A stretch of DNA of 64,000 nt from Streptomyces longwoodensis (GCF_001514125.1 NZ_KQ948551.1:147291-211290), one strand, 5' to 3'; positions 1 to 9,008 are shown, counted from the stretch's first letter. The notes: generated by a model from the letters alone, not told the origin. Numbers and translations: made by a program.

Positions 1-776
1 CGATCTTCGGCACGGTCTTCGCGAGCCGCCTCGCCGACAAGCTCACCGACGCGTTCCGGGGCGTACGGCTGCCCGCCGGGGCCTCGGCCGACGCGCTCAA
101 GGCCGACCCGCGGGGCATCTCCGCCCTGCCCCCGTCCCTGCGCCCGGCCGCGCTGCACGCGTACGCGTCCGCCATCACCGACGTCTTCCTGTACGCGGCG
201 CCGATCGCCGCGCTCGGCTTCCTGCTGGCCTGGTTCCTCAAGGAGGACAAGCTGCGCGGCTCGGTCACCGCGCCCGACGTCACCGAGACGCTGGCCAGCA
301 ACCCGGTCCAGCGCTCGTCCTACGACGAGGTGTGCCGCGCCCTGTCCACGCTCGGCACGCGCGAGGGCCGCCGCGAGATCTACCGCACGATCACCGAGCG
401 CGCCGGGTACGACCTCCAGCCCGCGGCGAGCTGGCTGCTCCTGCGGATGAGGAAGTACGGCACGGTCGAGCCGGCCCTGCTCGCCGAGCGCACCCCCGTC
501 CCGCTGTCCGTCATCCTGGAGGGTGCCCGCCAGGTCGAGGAGCGCCGCCTCGCCGTGCGCGAGGGCATCGACCTGGTGCTGAGCCCGCAGGGGGCCCTGG
601 TCGCCGAGGACCTGGCGCACGCGCGCGAGGCGTCCCTGGCCGAACTCCTCGGCGACTGGTGGGGGCCGGACCGCCCCACCGACCTGGTCCGCCTCGTCCA
701 GGAGCTCAACGCGGAGCTGTGCGGCTCCGACCGAGAACAGCCGCGCACCGCCGCCCGCGCGCCCCGCCTCAGCTGA
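1..776 (+). CDS. MFS drug exporter, C-terminal part (5' truncated by window edge)
   Basis: The reading frame is open from base 3 and lacks its start. The visible part begins in a loop, has one clear membrane segment (residues about 60-80, rich in Ala/Leu/Phe, ending AWFLKED), then about 150 residues of soluble tail. Proteins of the DHA2 (14-helix, EmrB/QacA-like) family end this way, and many actinobacterial members carry such a tail. The tail is helical and its end (QVEERRLAVREG then SPQGALVAEDL) resembles a small winged-helix fold, which is an inference. It would export drugs or toxic metabolites across the membrane. Its stop overlaps the converging acetyltransferase gene by 8 bases. Confidence 0.75.
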   Translation, partial: IFGTVFASRLADKLTDAFRGVRLPAGASADALKADPRGISALPPSLRPAALHAYASAITDVFLYAAPIAALGFLLAWFLKEDKLRGSVTAPDVTETLASNPVQRSSYDEVCRALSTLGTREGRREIYRTITERAGYDLQPAASWLLLRMRKYGTVEPALLAERTPVPLSVILEGARQVEERRLAVREGIDLVLSPQGALVAEDLAHAREASLAELLGDWWGPDRPTDLVRLVQELNAELCGSDREQPRTAARAPRLS

Positions 777-1260
777 GCGCCTTGGCGAACCAGTGGTCGG
801 CGTACGGGTCGTCGTTGTGCGGCCGGGTCTCGGTGTAGCCGAGCCGCGCGTACAGCGCCCGCGCCTCGACCAGGTCGGCGCGGGTGTCCAGCACGATCCG
901 GGCGGCGCCCAGCGCCCGCGCCGCCCGCTCGGCCGCGGCCACCAGCAGCGCCGCCCCGCCCGTCCCGCGCGCCCCGGGCAGCACGAACACCCGCGTCAGC
1001 TCGGCCGTGGCCGCGTCCAGCAGCCGTACGCCCGCGCTGCCGGCCGGGGTCCCGCCGTACCGACCGACGAGCAAACGGCCGGTGGGCGGGGCGAGTTCGG
1101 CGCCGGTGCGGGCCGCGACCTCGCGCTCCAGCTCGTCGGGGTCGGTGCGGCGCCCCTCGTGCAGGAGGTACCAGCGGTCGCTGACCTCCGTGTAGTACGC
1201 GCGCCACAGGCCGGCGGCCACGGCGGAGTCGTACGGCTCGGGCGCGATCGTCCAGGTCAT
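769..1260 (-). CDS. GNAT family N-acetyltransferase
   Basis: This 163-residue protein has the usual size of a single-domain GNAT enzyme, which moves an acetyl group from acetyl-CoA to an amine. The central part shows the family core: strand TRVFVLPGARGTGGAALL holds the acetyl-CoA pyrophosphate loop (R-G-T-G-G), followed by AARIVLDTRADLVEARALYARLGYTET, the helix and Y-x-x-x-G-Y/F end of motif B. The ATG at 1260 is the first that keeps only the domain; a much longer open frame upstream is a GC artefact. The substrate cannot be told. The gene converges on the exporter gene. Confidence 0.85.
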   Translation of the reverse strand: MTWTIAPEPYDSAVAAGLWRAYYTEVSDRWYLLHEGRRTDPDELEREVAARTGAELAPPTGRLLVGRYGGTPAGSAGVRLLDAATAELTRVFVLPGARGTGGAALLVAAAERAARALGAARIVLDTRADLVEARALYARLGYTETRPHNDDPYADHWFAKALS

Positions 1261-1422
1261 GACCGCATTCTCGGCCGGGCCGGCGCACCGGCCGCAAGTG
1301 AATAAGGGCCCCGGCGCGCGGTCCGGGGTCCGAGGGGGGACAATCCGCGCTTGTTTGAGGGGTGTGGTGCGGGCAACACGACCGGAAACCGGCCGACACG
1401 GCCGACTCACCGGAAGGCAACC

Positions 1423-2076
1423 ATGTCCACAGGCGTGATCATCGCTCTGATCGTGGTGGCGGTCGTCGTCGTCGCGGTCCTCGTGGCCATGTGGGTCCGC
1501 GGCCCGCGTGGCGCACACGGCCTGAAGCAGCGCTTCGGGCCCGAGTACGACCGGGCGGTCGCCCGGCACGGCGGCGACAAGAAGGCGGCCGAGCAGGAGC
1601 TCGGCGCCCTGGTCGAACGCCACGGCAACCTGCAGCGGCGACCGCTGGAGCCCGCCGAGCGGGAGCGGTACGAGGCCCGCTGGACGGCGGTGCAGGAGCG
1701 CTTCGTCGACTCGCCCCGCGAGGCGGTCGTGGAGGCGGACCGTCTGGTCGCCGAGCTGGCCGGCGCCCGCGGCTACCCGGACGGCGCCCAGTACGAGGAG
1801 CAGCTCGCCGCGCTGTCCGTGCACCACGCCCACCACGTGAACGGCTACCGGACCGTGCACGGCGTGGCCCACAGCCGGACCGCGGGCACCGCGTCCGGTG
1901 ACGGCAGCGGCCCGGGCACCGAGGACATGCGCACCGCGCTGATCGAGGCCCGCGCGCTGTTCGAGGACCTGCTCGGCTCCGGCCGCGACCGGGCCCCGGC
2001 GGTCCGCGACACGTCCCGTGGCAAGGACCGTTCCGGCCGGCAGCCGTTCGCCGTCCGCCGACACCAGGCCCACTGA
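1423..2076 (+). CDS. Membrane-anchored protein of unknown function
   Basis: The protein (217 aa) has one N-terminal transmembrane helix (residues about 5-24, nearly all Val/Ile/Ala) followed by a charged, helical cytoplasmic or extracellular region. I do not recognise a named domain. The stretch FVDSPREAVVEADRLVAELA is nearly repeated in the product of the next gene ([20 protein letters not shown]), so the two are related over this module and probably form a two-gene unit with a 18-base gap. The start ATG follows an AAGG-type ribosome site (CGGAAGG). Related proteins are common next to each other in Streptomyces; no function can be assigned. Confidence 0.8.
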   Translation: MSTGVIIALIVVAVVVVAVLVAMWVRGPRGAHGLKQRFGPEYDRAVARHGGDKKAAEQELGALVERHGNLQRRPLEPAERERYEARWTAVQERFVDSPREAVVEADRLVAELAGARGYPDGAQYEEQLAALSVHHAHHVNGYRTVHGVAHSRTAGTASGDGSGPGTEDMRTALIEARALFEDLLGSGRDRAPAVRDTSRGKDRSGRQPFAVRRHQAH

Positions 2077-2094
2077 CCGGGAGGAATGAGCGCG

Positions 2095-2976
2095 ATGACC
2101 GACCTGACACCGGGCGGCCCGGACGAGCGCCGCGGGACCGCGGCGGCCGGGGGCACCCAGCAGACCGACGGCGTGACCGAGGCGGAGCGCGTGCGGGAGG
2201 CCAAGCGGGCGCACGACGCGTACCAGGACGACCGGGCGGCGGCCGAGGCCGCCCGGCAGGACCCCACGGGCCACGGGGCCTCGGGCTTCGACACCGGCAC
2301 CAGCACGCTGGACGCCGGCACGGCGCACACGACCGGCGCGGCCGGTGCGACGGCCACGACGGGAACCACCGCCGCCGCCGGTAGAACGAGCACGACCGAT
2401 ACGACGGGCACCACGGGCACCACGGGCACCACCGGTACCACCGGTACCACCGGTACCACCGGTACCACCGGTACCACCGGTACCACCGGTACCACCGGTA
2501 CCACCGGTACCACCGGTACCACCGGTACCACCGGGGCCTACGCGACCGTCGTACCCGACACGACGACGGGCACCACCGGGACGACCGACACGTTCGCCAA
2601 GCCGGCCACCACCGGCACCGGCACCACCTCGGACGGATCCGCCTCCCCGGCCACGGAGACGGCCGGGGCGACCGGGACCGACGCCCCGTCCCTGCTGCCG
2701 CGTGACGCGAGCGACGAGCTCGCCGGGCGGCTGCGGCAGACGGTCGTCGAGTTCGTCGACCGGCCCAAGGAGGCCGTCGAGGAGGCCGACCGGCTGCTGG
2801 AGGAGCTGGCGAACCGCTTCACCGAGGCGGTGACCGAGCGGCGCCGTACGCTGCGCGGGGCGTGGCACACGGACGACACCGGCAAGCGCGGCGCCGGTTC
2901 GACCACGGACACCGAGCAACTGCGGCTGGCGTTGCGGGACTACCGCGAGCTGGCGGAGCGGCTGCTACACGTCTGA
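2095..2976 (+). CDS. Acidic protein with long Gly-Thr-Thr repeat
   Basis: The product (293 aa) is an acidic N-terminal helix region, a low-complexity Thr/Gly/Ala linker (residues about 75-200) containing 14 perfect Gly-Thr-Thr triplets, and a C-terminal helical module (about 200-293) related to the preceding protein through [20 protein letters not shown]. No signal peptide or membrane helix is seen, although the partner gene supplies one. The ribosome site GGGAGG at 2079-2084 lies 1 base from an ATG at 2086 but 10 bases from the ATG at 2095, so the second is preferred. The repeat could change length between strains. Confidence 0.78.
   Translation: MTDLTPGGPDERRGTAAAGGTQQTDGVTEAERVREAKRAHDAYQDDRAAAEAARQDPTGHGASGFDTGTSTLDAGTAHTTGAAGATATTGTTAAAGRTSTTDTTGTTGTTGTTGTTGTTGTTGTTGTTGTTGTTGTTGTTGTTGTTGAYATVVPDTTTGTTGTTDTFAKPATTGTGTTSDGSASPATETAGATGTDAPSLLPRDASDELAGRLRQTVVEFVDRPKEAVEEADRLLEELANRFTEAVTERRRTLRGAWHTDDTGKRGAGSTTDTEQLRLALRDYRELAERLLHV
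2407..2532 (+). repeat. In-frame 9-bp tandem repeat (Gly-Thr-Thr x14)
   Basis: Three units of GGCACCACG/C are followed by eleven identical units of GGTACCACC (2434-2532), each a whole number of codons. The DNA identity is higher than protein selection alone needs, which points to recent slippage or recombination. Each GGTACC unit is itself a palindrome (a KpnI site). Confidence 0.95.
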
Positions 2977-3399
2977 CGGGTCCGGCGACCCACCGGGAGT
3001 GGCGCGGCGCTCGCGCCACTCCCGCACGACCGCCTCCACGTCGTACGGCTTCTTGCCGAGCGGCGGGCCGGGCGGCGGCTTGAACATCATGTCGCGGATC
3101 TTGACGTTCACCTCGGTGATGATCCGCCGCACCACGCGCTCCGACGGTGCGGCCCAGGCCGCCTCGAGCGCGTCCTCGGCCTCCTTGCGCAGGGCGAGCG
3201 CGGGAGGCAGCACGGACAGCCCCTCCCGGGCCATCTTCCGCTTGATCCACCACAGTTCGTCGTACGAGCTCTCCAGCCCCGGCGGCAACGGCTCGCCCGC
3301 GCCCGGCAGTCGCTCGAACTCCCCGCGCCGCTGCGCGTCACGGATCTGCTTGTCGACCCAGGACTCGAACGGCACACCCGGTGGCTTTCGCTCGGTCAT
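2965..3399 (-). CDS. DUF1992 (DnaJ homologue C28-like) protein
   Basis: The 144-residue product matches the DUF1992 pattern: an N-terminal [22 protein letters not shown] element, then [13 protein letters not shown] and a helical C-terminal part with [15 protein letters not shown]. This domain is found in eukaryotic DNAJC28 and as stand-alone short proteins in bacteria; its biochemical role is unknown. It is predicted soluble and cytoplasmic. The ATG at 3399 is the only reasonable start. Its end overlaps the end of the converging repeat-protein gene by 12 bases. Confidence 0.88.
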   Translation of the reverse strand: MTERKPPGVPFESWVDKQIRDAQRRGEFERLPGAGEPLPPGLESSYDELWWIKRKMAREGLSVLPPALALRKEAEDALEAAWAAPSERVVRRIITEVNVKIRDMMFKPPPGPPLGKKPYDVEAVVREWRERRATPGGSPDPSDV

Positions 3400-3484
3400 G
3401 CGTCCATTGTGCCGGACGCGGCAGGGCCGGGCGATTTATCATGCGGCGGCTGTAGTTCACGAGGACTCTTCAGAAGGAGCGCAC

Positions 3485-3877
3485 GTGCTCGAACTCACCA
3501 TGGCGTCCGTCTCGGGGGCGGAGGAGGGCGCCACGGCCGGCATGCTCATGGCCGACGCGCCCAGTGAACCGGGCGCCGTGCTGCGGGTGGGCCGGGACAG
3601 GTCCGTGTGCCGCCTGGCCACGCCCGACGACTGGCTGTTCGTGTCCCGCGTGCACCTGGAGTTCCTGTGCGGGCCCGAGGGCACCTGGCAGGTGTCCTGG
3701 CTGCGCGGCTCGCAGCCCGACCCGTCCTCCGAGGTGCGGCTGGTGGTCGGCCAGTACGCTCAGACCATCGCCTACGGCGGGACCGTGCCGCTGCCGCGCG
3801 GCGGCTCCGGCGAGATCGTCGTCCAGGACCGCACCGGGCCGCGCAGCGTCAACGTCGGCTTCTACCACGAGGGGTAG
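3485..3877 (+). CDS. FHA-like domain protein
   Basis: This 130-residue protein consists of one domain that resembles a forkhead-associated phosphothreonine-binding fold: GAVLRVGRDRSVCRL gives the conserved G-R strand and VSRVHLEF gives the S-R-x-H loop that contacts phosphothreonine. FHA proteins read Ser/Thr kinase signalling in actinobacteria, but no kinase lies nearby. The GTG at 3485 is chosen because AGAAGGAG lies 6-13 bases upstream; a longer frame upstream has no ribosome site. The assignment rests on two motifs, so the name is held at FHA-like. Confidence 0.7.
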   Translation: MLELTMASVSGAEEGATAGMLMADAPSEPGAVLRVGRDRSVCRLATPDDWLFVSRVHLEFLCGPEGTWQVSWLRGSQPDPSSEVRLVVGQYAQTIAYGGTVPLPRGGSGEIVVQDRTGPRSVNVGFYHEG

Positions 3878-3883
3878 GGCAGA

Positions 3884-3909
3884 GGGCCGTCACCCGGGGG
3901 TGACGGCCC
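3884..3909. terminator. Hairpin between converging genes
   Basis: GGGCCGTCACCC and its exact complement GGGTGACGGCCC lie back to back (inner pairs would open to form the loop). The hairpin sits between the converging FHA and RHS genes and could stop transcription from both sides. No T-tract follows, as is common in Streptomyces. Confidence 0.7.
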
Positions 3910-3923
3910 AGCCGGTCAGCAGG

Positions 3924-6900
3924 TCAGAAGGTGTACGACGCGCGGACCGAGCAACTGGGGCTGCTGAACTTCGCCCCGGCCGACCCCGACGCCGTGTCGC
4001 TCTTCAGGTCGTAGCTGCCGGTGAACGGGCCCAGTGAGCAGGAGAGCGGGACGCTCCAGCCCTTGCTCGCGTTGCTGCTGTTCACCTTCACCCCGCCGCC
4101 GAAGCTGGGGTTGCCCAGGCCGGTGGAGAGCCCGAGGTGGAAGGTGCCGTCGCTGTTGAAGTTGAAGCTGGCCCCGAGGCAGACGAAGTAGCAGCCTTCG
4201 ACTTCCGGGCTCACCGAGAACAGCCCGCTCGGGTCGATCCGGTTGACCGGGTCGCCCTCGGCGTAGAGGTACGGGTTCTTCTCCTGGCCCGAGGGGTCGG
4301 GCTGGGTGAAGCGGGTCAGCTCCGGGTCGTAGTAGCGGCTGCCGAAGTGGTACAGCCCGGTCGGGTCGAGCTGGCCGCCCGCGAAGCGGAACGGCTGCGG
4401 GACCGTCTCGGTGGTGCCCGTGCGCGGCAGGCCGGACGGCGTGTACGCGTAGGTGTCGACCTGCTTGCCCGACTCGTCGACCAGGGCGGTGACCGAGCCG
4501 AGGGCGTCGGTCAGGTAGTAGTAGCTGGTGCCGTTGGTGGACACGGAGTTGAGGGTGCCGCCGGGTTCCCGGATGTACTCGCTGTCCTTGCCGGCCGTCG
4601 TCTGGCCGGACAGTCCGAGCGGACCGTTGTGGAAGACGGTGTCGCCCAGGCGGGTGCGCTCGCTGCCGTCGGTGCTGGCGTACTGCGCGGAGTACGACGT
4701 GCCGCCGGTGGTGAGGGACTTGAGCTGGCCGTACCCGGTGTACTGCTCGGCGGTGCGGGCGGCCTGCGGGGTCGGGGCGCCGGCGGTCTCGTTGCCCGCC
4801 TTGTCGTAGGACCAGCCGGTGGTGACGCCGTTGCGCGCGACCAGCTCGGAGGCGTCGTCGTAGGTGTAGACGGTGGACGCCGGGCAGCCGGGCGTCTGGC
4901 CGCGTGAGGTGAGGTTGCCCGCCGGGTCGAAGCACTGCTGCCAGGAGGTCTCCACGCCCCGGGCGTCGGTCTCCTTGGCCAGCGAGAGCCGGCCGGCCCC
5001 GTCGTAGGTGTACTCCGTGCGCGCCTTGGTCAGCGTGTCGGTACGGGAGTGGATCCTCGCCCCGTCCACGGTGACGCCGCCGGCGGTGTAGCCGTAGCCG
5101 TAGGACAGGTGGCTGAGGATGATGCCCGAGGGGGCGACGGTCCGGATGTCCTGGGGGCGGCCGGAGGCGTCGAGGGACTGGGCCTGGACGGTGCCGCCCG
5201 GGTAGGTGGTCTTCGTGCGCCGGTCCTCGTTGTCGTACTCGTACGTCGTCCTCTTGCCCTGCGGCCCGGTCAGCCGGGTCAGCCGGTGCGCCGCGTCCCA
5301 CGCGTAGGTCGTGGTGCCGCCGGGGTCGCGGTAGGTGTCGACGTTGCCGTCGGCGGTGTAGGCGAGCACGGTCTGCGAACCGTCCTGGAGGGTGCGGATC
5401 GTCTCCCGGCTCAGGGCGTCGAACTGGTAGCGCTGGGTGCCGGTGGCGTCGGTGCGGCCGACGAGGTTGCCGTCGCCGTCGTAGGCGTAGGTGACGTCGG
5501 CGGAGCCGGTCGCGGTCACCCCGACGACGCGGTCGCGCCGGTCGTAGGTGTAGGCGGTCTTCACCCCGCGGCCGTCGGTCGTGCTCGCCGTGCGGCCGAG
5601 GGCGTCATAGGTGTACGTGGTGCGTCCCAGCGGCGCGGGCGGGGTGACGCTGTCCAGGTTGCCGGCGGCGTCGTAGTGGAACTCCGTCTTCTTGCCGTTG
5701 GCGTCGGTGGCGGTGCACGTCTGCCCCTGGAAGCCGCCGCACTTGGGGGTCGCCTCGTTGTAGGAGAAGGACACGGTGCCGCCGCCGGTGCCGGTGGTGG
5801 CGACGGACGCGGTGTTGCCCGCCGTGTCGTAGGAGTAGCTGGTCTTCTCGCCGTCGGCGCCCGTGGTGGTGTTCGGGCGTTCGGCGCCGGCCACCGTCTG
5901 CCACTTGCCGGAGGCGTTCGCCCCGGTCGGCAGCTTCATCGAGGTGGGGTTGTTGCGGGCGTCCCAGCCGTAGGTGGTCACGTTGCCGCCGGAGCCGCCG
6001 CTGCCGGTGCCCATCGCGTCGGTGGCGGTCTGCAGCAGGTGATTCTGGTACGTCGAGGCCCGGGCGTGCCCGAGGGCGTCGGTCACCTTCACCATCTCGC
6101 CGTCGGCGTTGTGCTCGTACGTCGACCTGTGCCCGAGGGGGTCGGTCACGGTCGTGGTGCCCTGCTCCCCGGGGGTGGCGGCGCTGTAGGCGTAGGTGAA
6201 CGTGGGGCCGCTGCCGCCCTCGCCGCTCTCGGCGTAGCGGCGCATGGAGGTCACCCGGTCGGCGGCGTCGTAGGTGAACGCGGTCGAGCGTCCCTCGGAG
6301 CTGGTCACCTTCACCACCCGGCCGTCGGTGTCGTAGCCGAAGGACGTGGTGTGGCCGGTGCTGTCGGTGGTCCGTACGACGTTGCCGTGGTCGGCGTCCA
6401 GGGTGTAGGTCACCGTGCGGCCGGTGTGGTCCTCGGCGGTCCAGCGGGTGGTGCCGGACCGGGTGAGGTCGATCCAGCGGCCCGAGCGGGTCTCGGTCAG
6501 CTTGAAGCCCGCCGAGGCGCCCGACGCGTCGAGGTGCGCGGTGACGGTGAGGACGCCGCCGTTGCGGTCACCGACCTTGGTGAGGCGGCCGTTCGCGTCG
6601 TAGGTGTCGGCGGCGCCGGACCCCCGGTCGGTGAGGGTGTAGGTGCCGTCGTCGTTCTTGCGCAGGTCCCTGGAGTAGCCGGACGGGGTGGTGAAGGTGC
6701 CGTCGGAGCCCCGGGTGAACTCGACGGTCGCGCCGGTCTGGTCGTAGGCGATCACCGAGTTCGCCCCGGAGACGTCCAGGTCGCGTTCCCAGTTCACCCA
6801 CCAGGGGCGGCTGACCTGGCCCTCCGGTGCGGTGAACGCGTTGTAGGTGCGGGTGAGTTGCAGCTTCTGCCCGACGCCCGCGATGTCGAAGTCGGTGGCG

Positions 6901-7352
6901 GCGAGCATCAGGTTGCCGGTGGAGTAGTCGATGCGCCCCGTCAGGGCGTCGGTCATGCGGAACCCGAAGATGCTGTGCCAGGGCACGTCGCCCTGGCCGC
7001 GCGGCACGAAGGCAGCGGCGGCGGTGGCGGAGCGCGGCGCCGCCGGGCGCCGCCCGCCGTGCCGCAGCCGGTCCGACTCCCGCTGGTGCCAGGCCTGTTC
7101 GGCGGCGGACGGGCCGGCGGAGCGGACGGTGCCGGGCGGCCGGGTCGAACCGGCGCGCACCGGCGGCATCGGGGCGCGCCCGTGGTCCCCCCAGTGCGAC
7201 CGGTCGCCGGCGGGCGGTCCGGCCTCCGGGGCGGCGACGGCCGGGACGGCGGCCGCGCCGAGGGCGGCGGCCGTGAGGACGACGGCCAGGGTGCGGGCGG
7301 CGCGCAGCCGTCCGGAGCGTAAGCGTCGTGCGCGGGCACGTGGTGTCGACAC
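3924..7352 (-). CDS. Secreted RHS/YD-repeat protein, TTA-containing
   Basis: This 1142-residue protein begins with an Arg-rich signal peptide (cleavage near AVPAVAAPE). A DUF6531-like start (IDYSTGNLMLAATDFDIAGVG) leads into some twenty YD repeats of the G-x-x-x-x-x-x-Y-D type, then the RHS core (YHFGSRYYDPELTRFTQPDP ... NRIDPSGL). About 97 residues follow, Gly/Ser-rich with four cysteines, which is the position of the variable tip in RHS toxins. YD repeats form a shell that encases such tips. No gene of the same direction lies downstream, so no immunity gene is apparent. The GTG at 7352 is chosen because it starts the signal peptide. Codon 11 is TTA (7320-7322), so translation probably needs the bldA tRNA. 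It may act at the cell surface in colony development or competition. Confidence 0.88.
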   Translation of the reverse strand: MSTPRARARRLRSGRLRAARTLAVVLTAAALGAAAVPAVAAPEAGPPAGDRSHWGDHGRAPMPPVRAGSTRPPGTVRSAGPSAAEQAWHQRESDRLRHGGRRPAAPRSATAAAAFVPRGQGDVPWHSIFGFRMTDALTGRIDYSTGNLMLAATDFDIAGVGQKLQLTRTYNAFTAPEGQVSRPWWVNWERDLDVSGANSVIAYDQTGATVEFTRGSDGTFTTPSGYSRDLRKNDDGTYTLTDRGSGAADTYDANGRLTKVGDRNGGVLTVTAHLDASGASAGFKLTETRSGRWIDLTRSGTTRWTAEDHTGRTVTYTLDADHGNVVRTTDSTGHTTSFGYDTDGRVVKVTSSEGRSTAFTYDAADRVTSMRRYAESGEGGSGPTFTYAYSAATPGEQGTTTVTDPLGHRSTYEHNADGEMVKVTDALGHARASTYQNHLLQTATDAMGTGSGGSGGNVTTYGWDARNNPTSMKLPTGANASGKWQTVAGAERPNTTTGADGEKTSYSYDTAGNTASVATTGTGGGTVSFSYNEATPKCGGFQGQTCTATDANGKKTEFHYDAAGNLDSVTPPAPLGRTTYTYDALGRTASTTDGRGVKTAYTYDRRDRVVGVTATGSADVTYAYDGDGNLVGRTDATGTQRYQFDALSRETIRTLQDGSQTVLAYTADGNVDTYRDPGGTTTYAWDAAHRLTRLTGPQGKRTTYEYDNEDRRTKTTYPGGTVQAQSLDASGRPQDIRTVAPSGIILSHLSYGYGYTAGGVTVDGARIHSRTDTLTKARTEYTYDGAGRLSLAKETDARGVETSWQQCFDPAGNLTSRGQTPGCPASTVYTYDDASELVARNGVTTGWSYDKAGNETAGAPTPQAARTAEQYTGYGQLKSLTTGGTSYSAQYASTDGSERTRLGDTVFHNGPLGLSGQTTAGKDSEYIREPGGTLNSVSTNGTSYYYLTDALGSVTALVDESGKQVDTYAYTPSGLPRTGTTETVPQPFRFAGGQLDPTGLYHFGSRYYDPELTRFTQPDPSGQEKNPYLYAEGDPVNRIDPSGLFSVSPEVEGCYFVCLGASFNFNSDGTFHLGLSTGLGNPSFGGGVKVNSSNASKGWSVPLSCSLGPFTGSYDLKSDTASGSAGAKFSSPSCSVRASYTF

Positions 7353-7665
7353 CGTTTCCCCCCGTTGGGACGGCGAGACGGCCACGGCAGCCGTCTCGGT
7401 CCCCTCAAAGTGACACGCGCCCGACGGGTGACAGCGGGCCGTTCCCCCGATCGGCAGTTGTATGCAGTCTCGAACAAGCCTGCGTGTGAGCAGGCGAGTT
7501 GTCACTGGTTTGGGTCGGATTGCGAACTGACGTGGGAAAAAAGGGGGTTGGTCCACCCCGCAGGATGACCGGTTCCCGTGCGCGGAACGCGTTCGTCCGA
7601 CGGGGCGGACCGGTACAAAGGTCGGGAACCGGGCGAAGTCCCGATGCCCAGAAACGGAGCCTGCC
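7353..7665. promoter_or_regulatory. Divergent intergenic region between RHS and I36 genes
   Basis: No gene is seen in these 313 bases. They are clearly lower in GC than the flanks and must hold the divergent promoters. An inverted repeat GCCTGC-6-GCAGGC lies at 7478-7495, and an A-rich run followed by G-rich sequence lies near 7538. I cannot name a binding protein. Confidence 0.45.
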
Positions 7666-8043
7666 GTGCCCACACGCCTGACCCTGGCCCTGTCCCTGCT
7701 CGCCGCCACCGCCCTGACGGGCCTGGTCCTCGCGCCCACCGCGTCCGCCGAGGCCGACCCGCCCGGCTGCCCCAAGGAGTACTTCTGCATCTACGCGGGG
7801 GAGGGCCAGACCGGCCAGCTCCTGGTGAAGACCCAGCACAGCTGGTCCGGCAGTGTCAGCGGCCGGTCCGTGTTCAACAACGGCATCCCGTACCCGGACG
7901 CCGACCACATACAGCTGGTCTGGACGTACCAGGGCAACACCTACGAGCAGTGCGTGCACTACAACCCCGGCCCCGGCGAGTACAAGCTCGACTTCTACGA
8001 GGGCGTGACCTTCACCAGGGCGACCTGGCGGGGCGAGTGCTGA
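7666..8043 (+). CDS. Secreted peptidase inhibitor family I36 protein
   Basis: The product (125 aa) starts with a classical signal peptide (residues 1-28, cleavage after ASA) and continues with a small beta-rich domain with four cysteines: CPKEYFCIYAG ... SVFNNG ... EQCVHYNPGPG ... EC. The CP..YFC-Y opening and the SV-NN motif are hallmarks of the Streptomyces metalloprotease inhibitor (SMPI, I36) fold, a single gamma-crystallin-like domain. It would be exported and may inhibit extracellular metalloproteases or act as an antifungal-type crystallin protein. The GTG start at 7666 directly precedes the signal peptide. Confidence 0.85.
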   Translation: MPTRLTLALSLLAATALTGLVLAPTASAEADPPGCPKEYFCIYAGEGQTGQLLVKTQHSWSGSVSGRSVFNNGIPYPDADHIQLVWTYQGNTYEQCVHYNPGPGEYKLDFYEGVTFTRATWRGEC

Positions 8044-8062
8044 CCACGGCGGCCCGCCCGGG

Positions 8063-8734
8063 TCAGCCGAGCACCCGGGCCAGGGCGAAGCCGTCGTAGC
8101 CCTTGCCGCCCACCGTCTGGATCGCCGTCCCGCTGAGCCGCGGGTGGGAGCCGATGAGTTCGATGGCCGCCCGGGTGCCGCGCACGTCGTCGGCGGTGCT
8201 GCCGGCGTCGACGACGCGCCCGCCCCGGGCGACGTTGTCCAGGACGATCAGGCTGCCCTCCCGGGTCAGCCGCAGCGCCCACTCGACGTAGTGCGGGTTG
8301 TTGCCCTTGTCGGCGTCGATGAAGACCAGGTCGAACGGCGGGGGGTTCTCGTCGGCGAGCCGCGGCAGCGACTCCAGCGCCGGGCCCACCCGCACCTCGA
8401 CCTGGCCGTCCAGGCCGGCCCGCGCGATGTTGCGCCGGGCGACCTCGGCGTGCCGGGGGCTGTACTCCAGGGAGATCAGCCGGCCCTCGGGCGGCAGGGC
8501 GCGGGCCAGCCAGATCGTGCTGTAGCCGCCCAGGGTGCCGATCTCCAGTACGGTGCGGGCGCCCTGCACCTGGGCGAGCAGCTGGAGCAGCTTGCCCTGG
8601 TTCGCGGTGACGCTGATGGGCGGCAGCCCGGCCGCCTCGCTGTCGCGCAGCGCGGCCGCGGTCACCTCGTCGTCGGGGGAGAGGTGCTCGGTGAAGTAGG
8701 CGTCGACGGCATCCCAGACCTGCGACTCGCTCAT
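8063..8734 (-). CDS. SAM-dependent O-methyltransferase, family 3
   Basis: The 223-residue protein is a typical cation-dependent catechol/caffeoyl-CoA type O-methyltransferase. Motif I is VLEIGTLGGYSTIWLA (SAM binding), followed by LEYSPRHAEVARRN and the metal-site motifs DLVFIDADKGNN and LIVLDNVARGG. It methylates hydroxyl groups on small aromatic molecules; the substrate is unknown. ATG at 8734 gives the family's normal length. It converges with the I36 gene and appears to stand alone. Confidence 0.9.
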   Translation of the reverse strand: MSESQVWDAVDAYFTEHLSPDDEVTAAALRDSEAAGLPPISVTANQGKLLQLLAQVQGARTVLEIGTLGGYSTIWLARALPPEGRLISLEYSPRHAEVARRNIARAGLDGQVEVRVGPALESLPRLADENPPPFDLVFIDADKGNNPHYVEWALRLTREGSLIVLDNVARGGRVVDAGSTADDVRGTRAAIELIGSHPRLSGTAIQTVGGKGYDGFALARVLG

Positions 8735-9008
8735 GCGCTCTGCCTCGTCCTCGCTGTGCGACCACTGACGTCAGAAACTCAGCGGCGCCAACTGTAGCTC
8801 CGCCCACCGCTCCGCGGCCGGAAACCGACCCCGCGGGACGGCCGGTCCGCCGGAGCACTATCGTCTTCCGGACAAAAGGAGAGCGGACGTCAGGTGAAAC
8901 CGCGGTGGCCTGCGTCTCTGTCCGGGCAGGTGCGAGCCTCATAGGGTTTGCAGGGGAGACCCCGCGCACAGGACGCGCGGGGCGAACGGGGCGGGAGGCA
9001 GACGCGGC

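Noticed and set aside
2407..2532. CRISPR array
   Set aside because: The 9-bp units are contiguous codons in an open frame with no spacers.
769..2919. 716-codon minus-strand frame
   Set aside because: The lower 163 codons are the acetyltransferase; the rest is the antisense of the repeat protein.
5049..7322. 757-codon plus-strand open frame opposite the RHS gene
   Set aside because: It is a GC-rich shadow frame, dominated by Gly/Val/Ala with no domain, while the minus strand has clear YD repeats.
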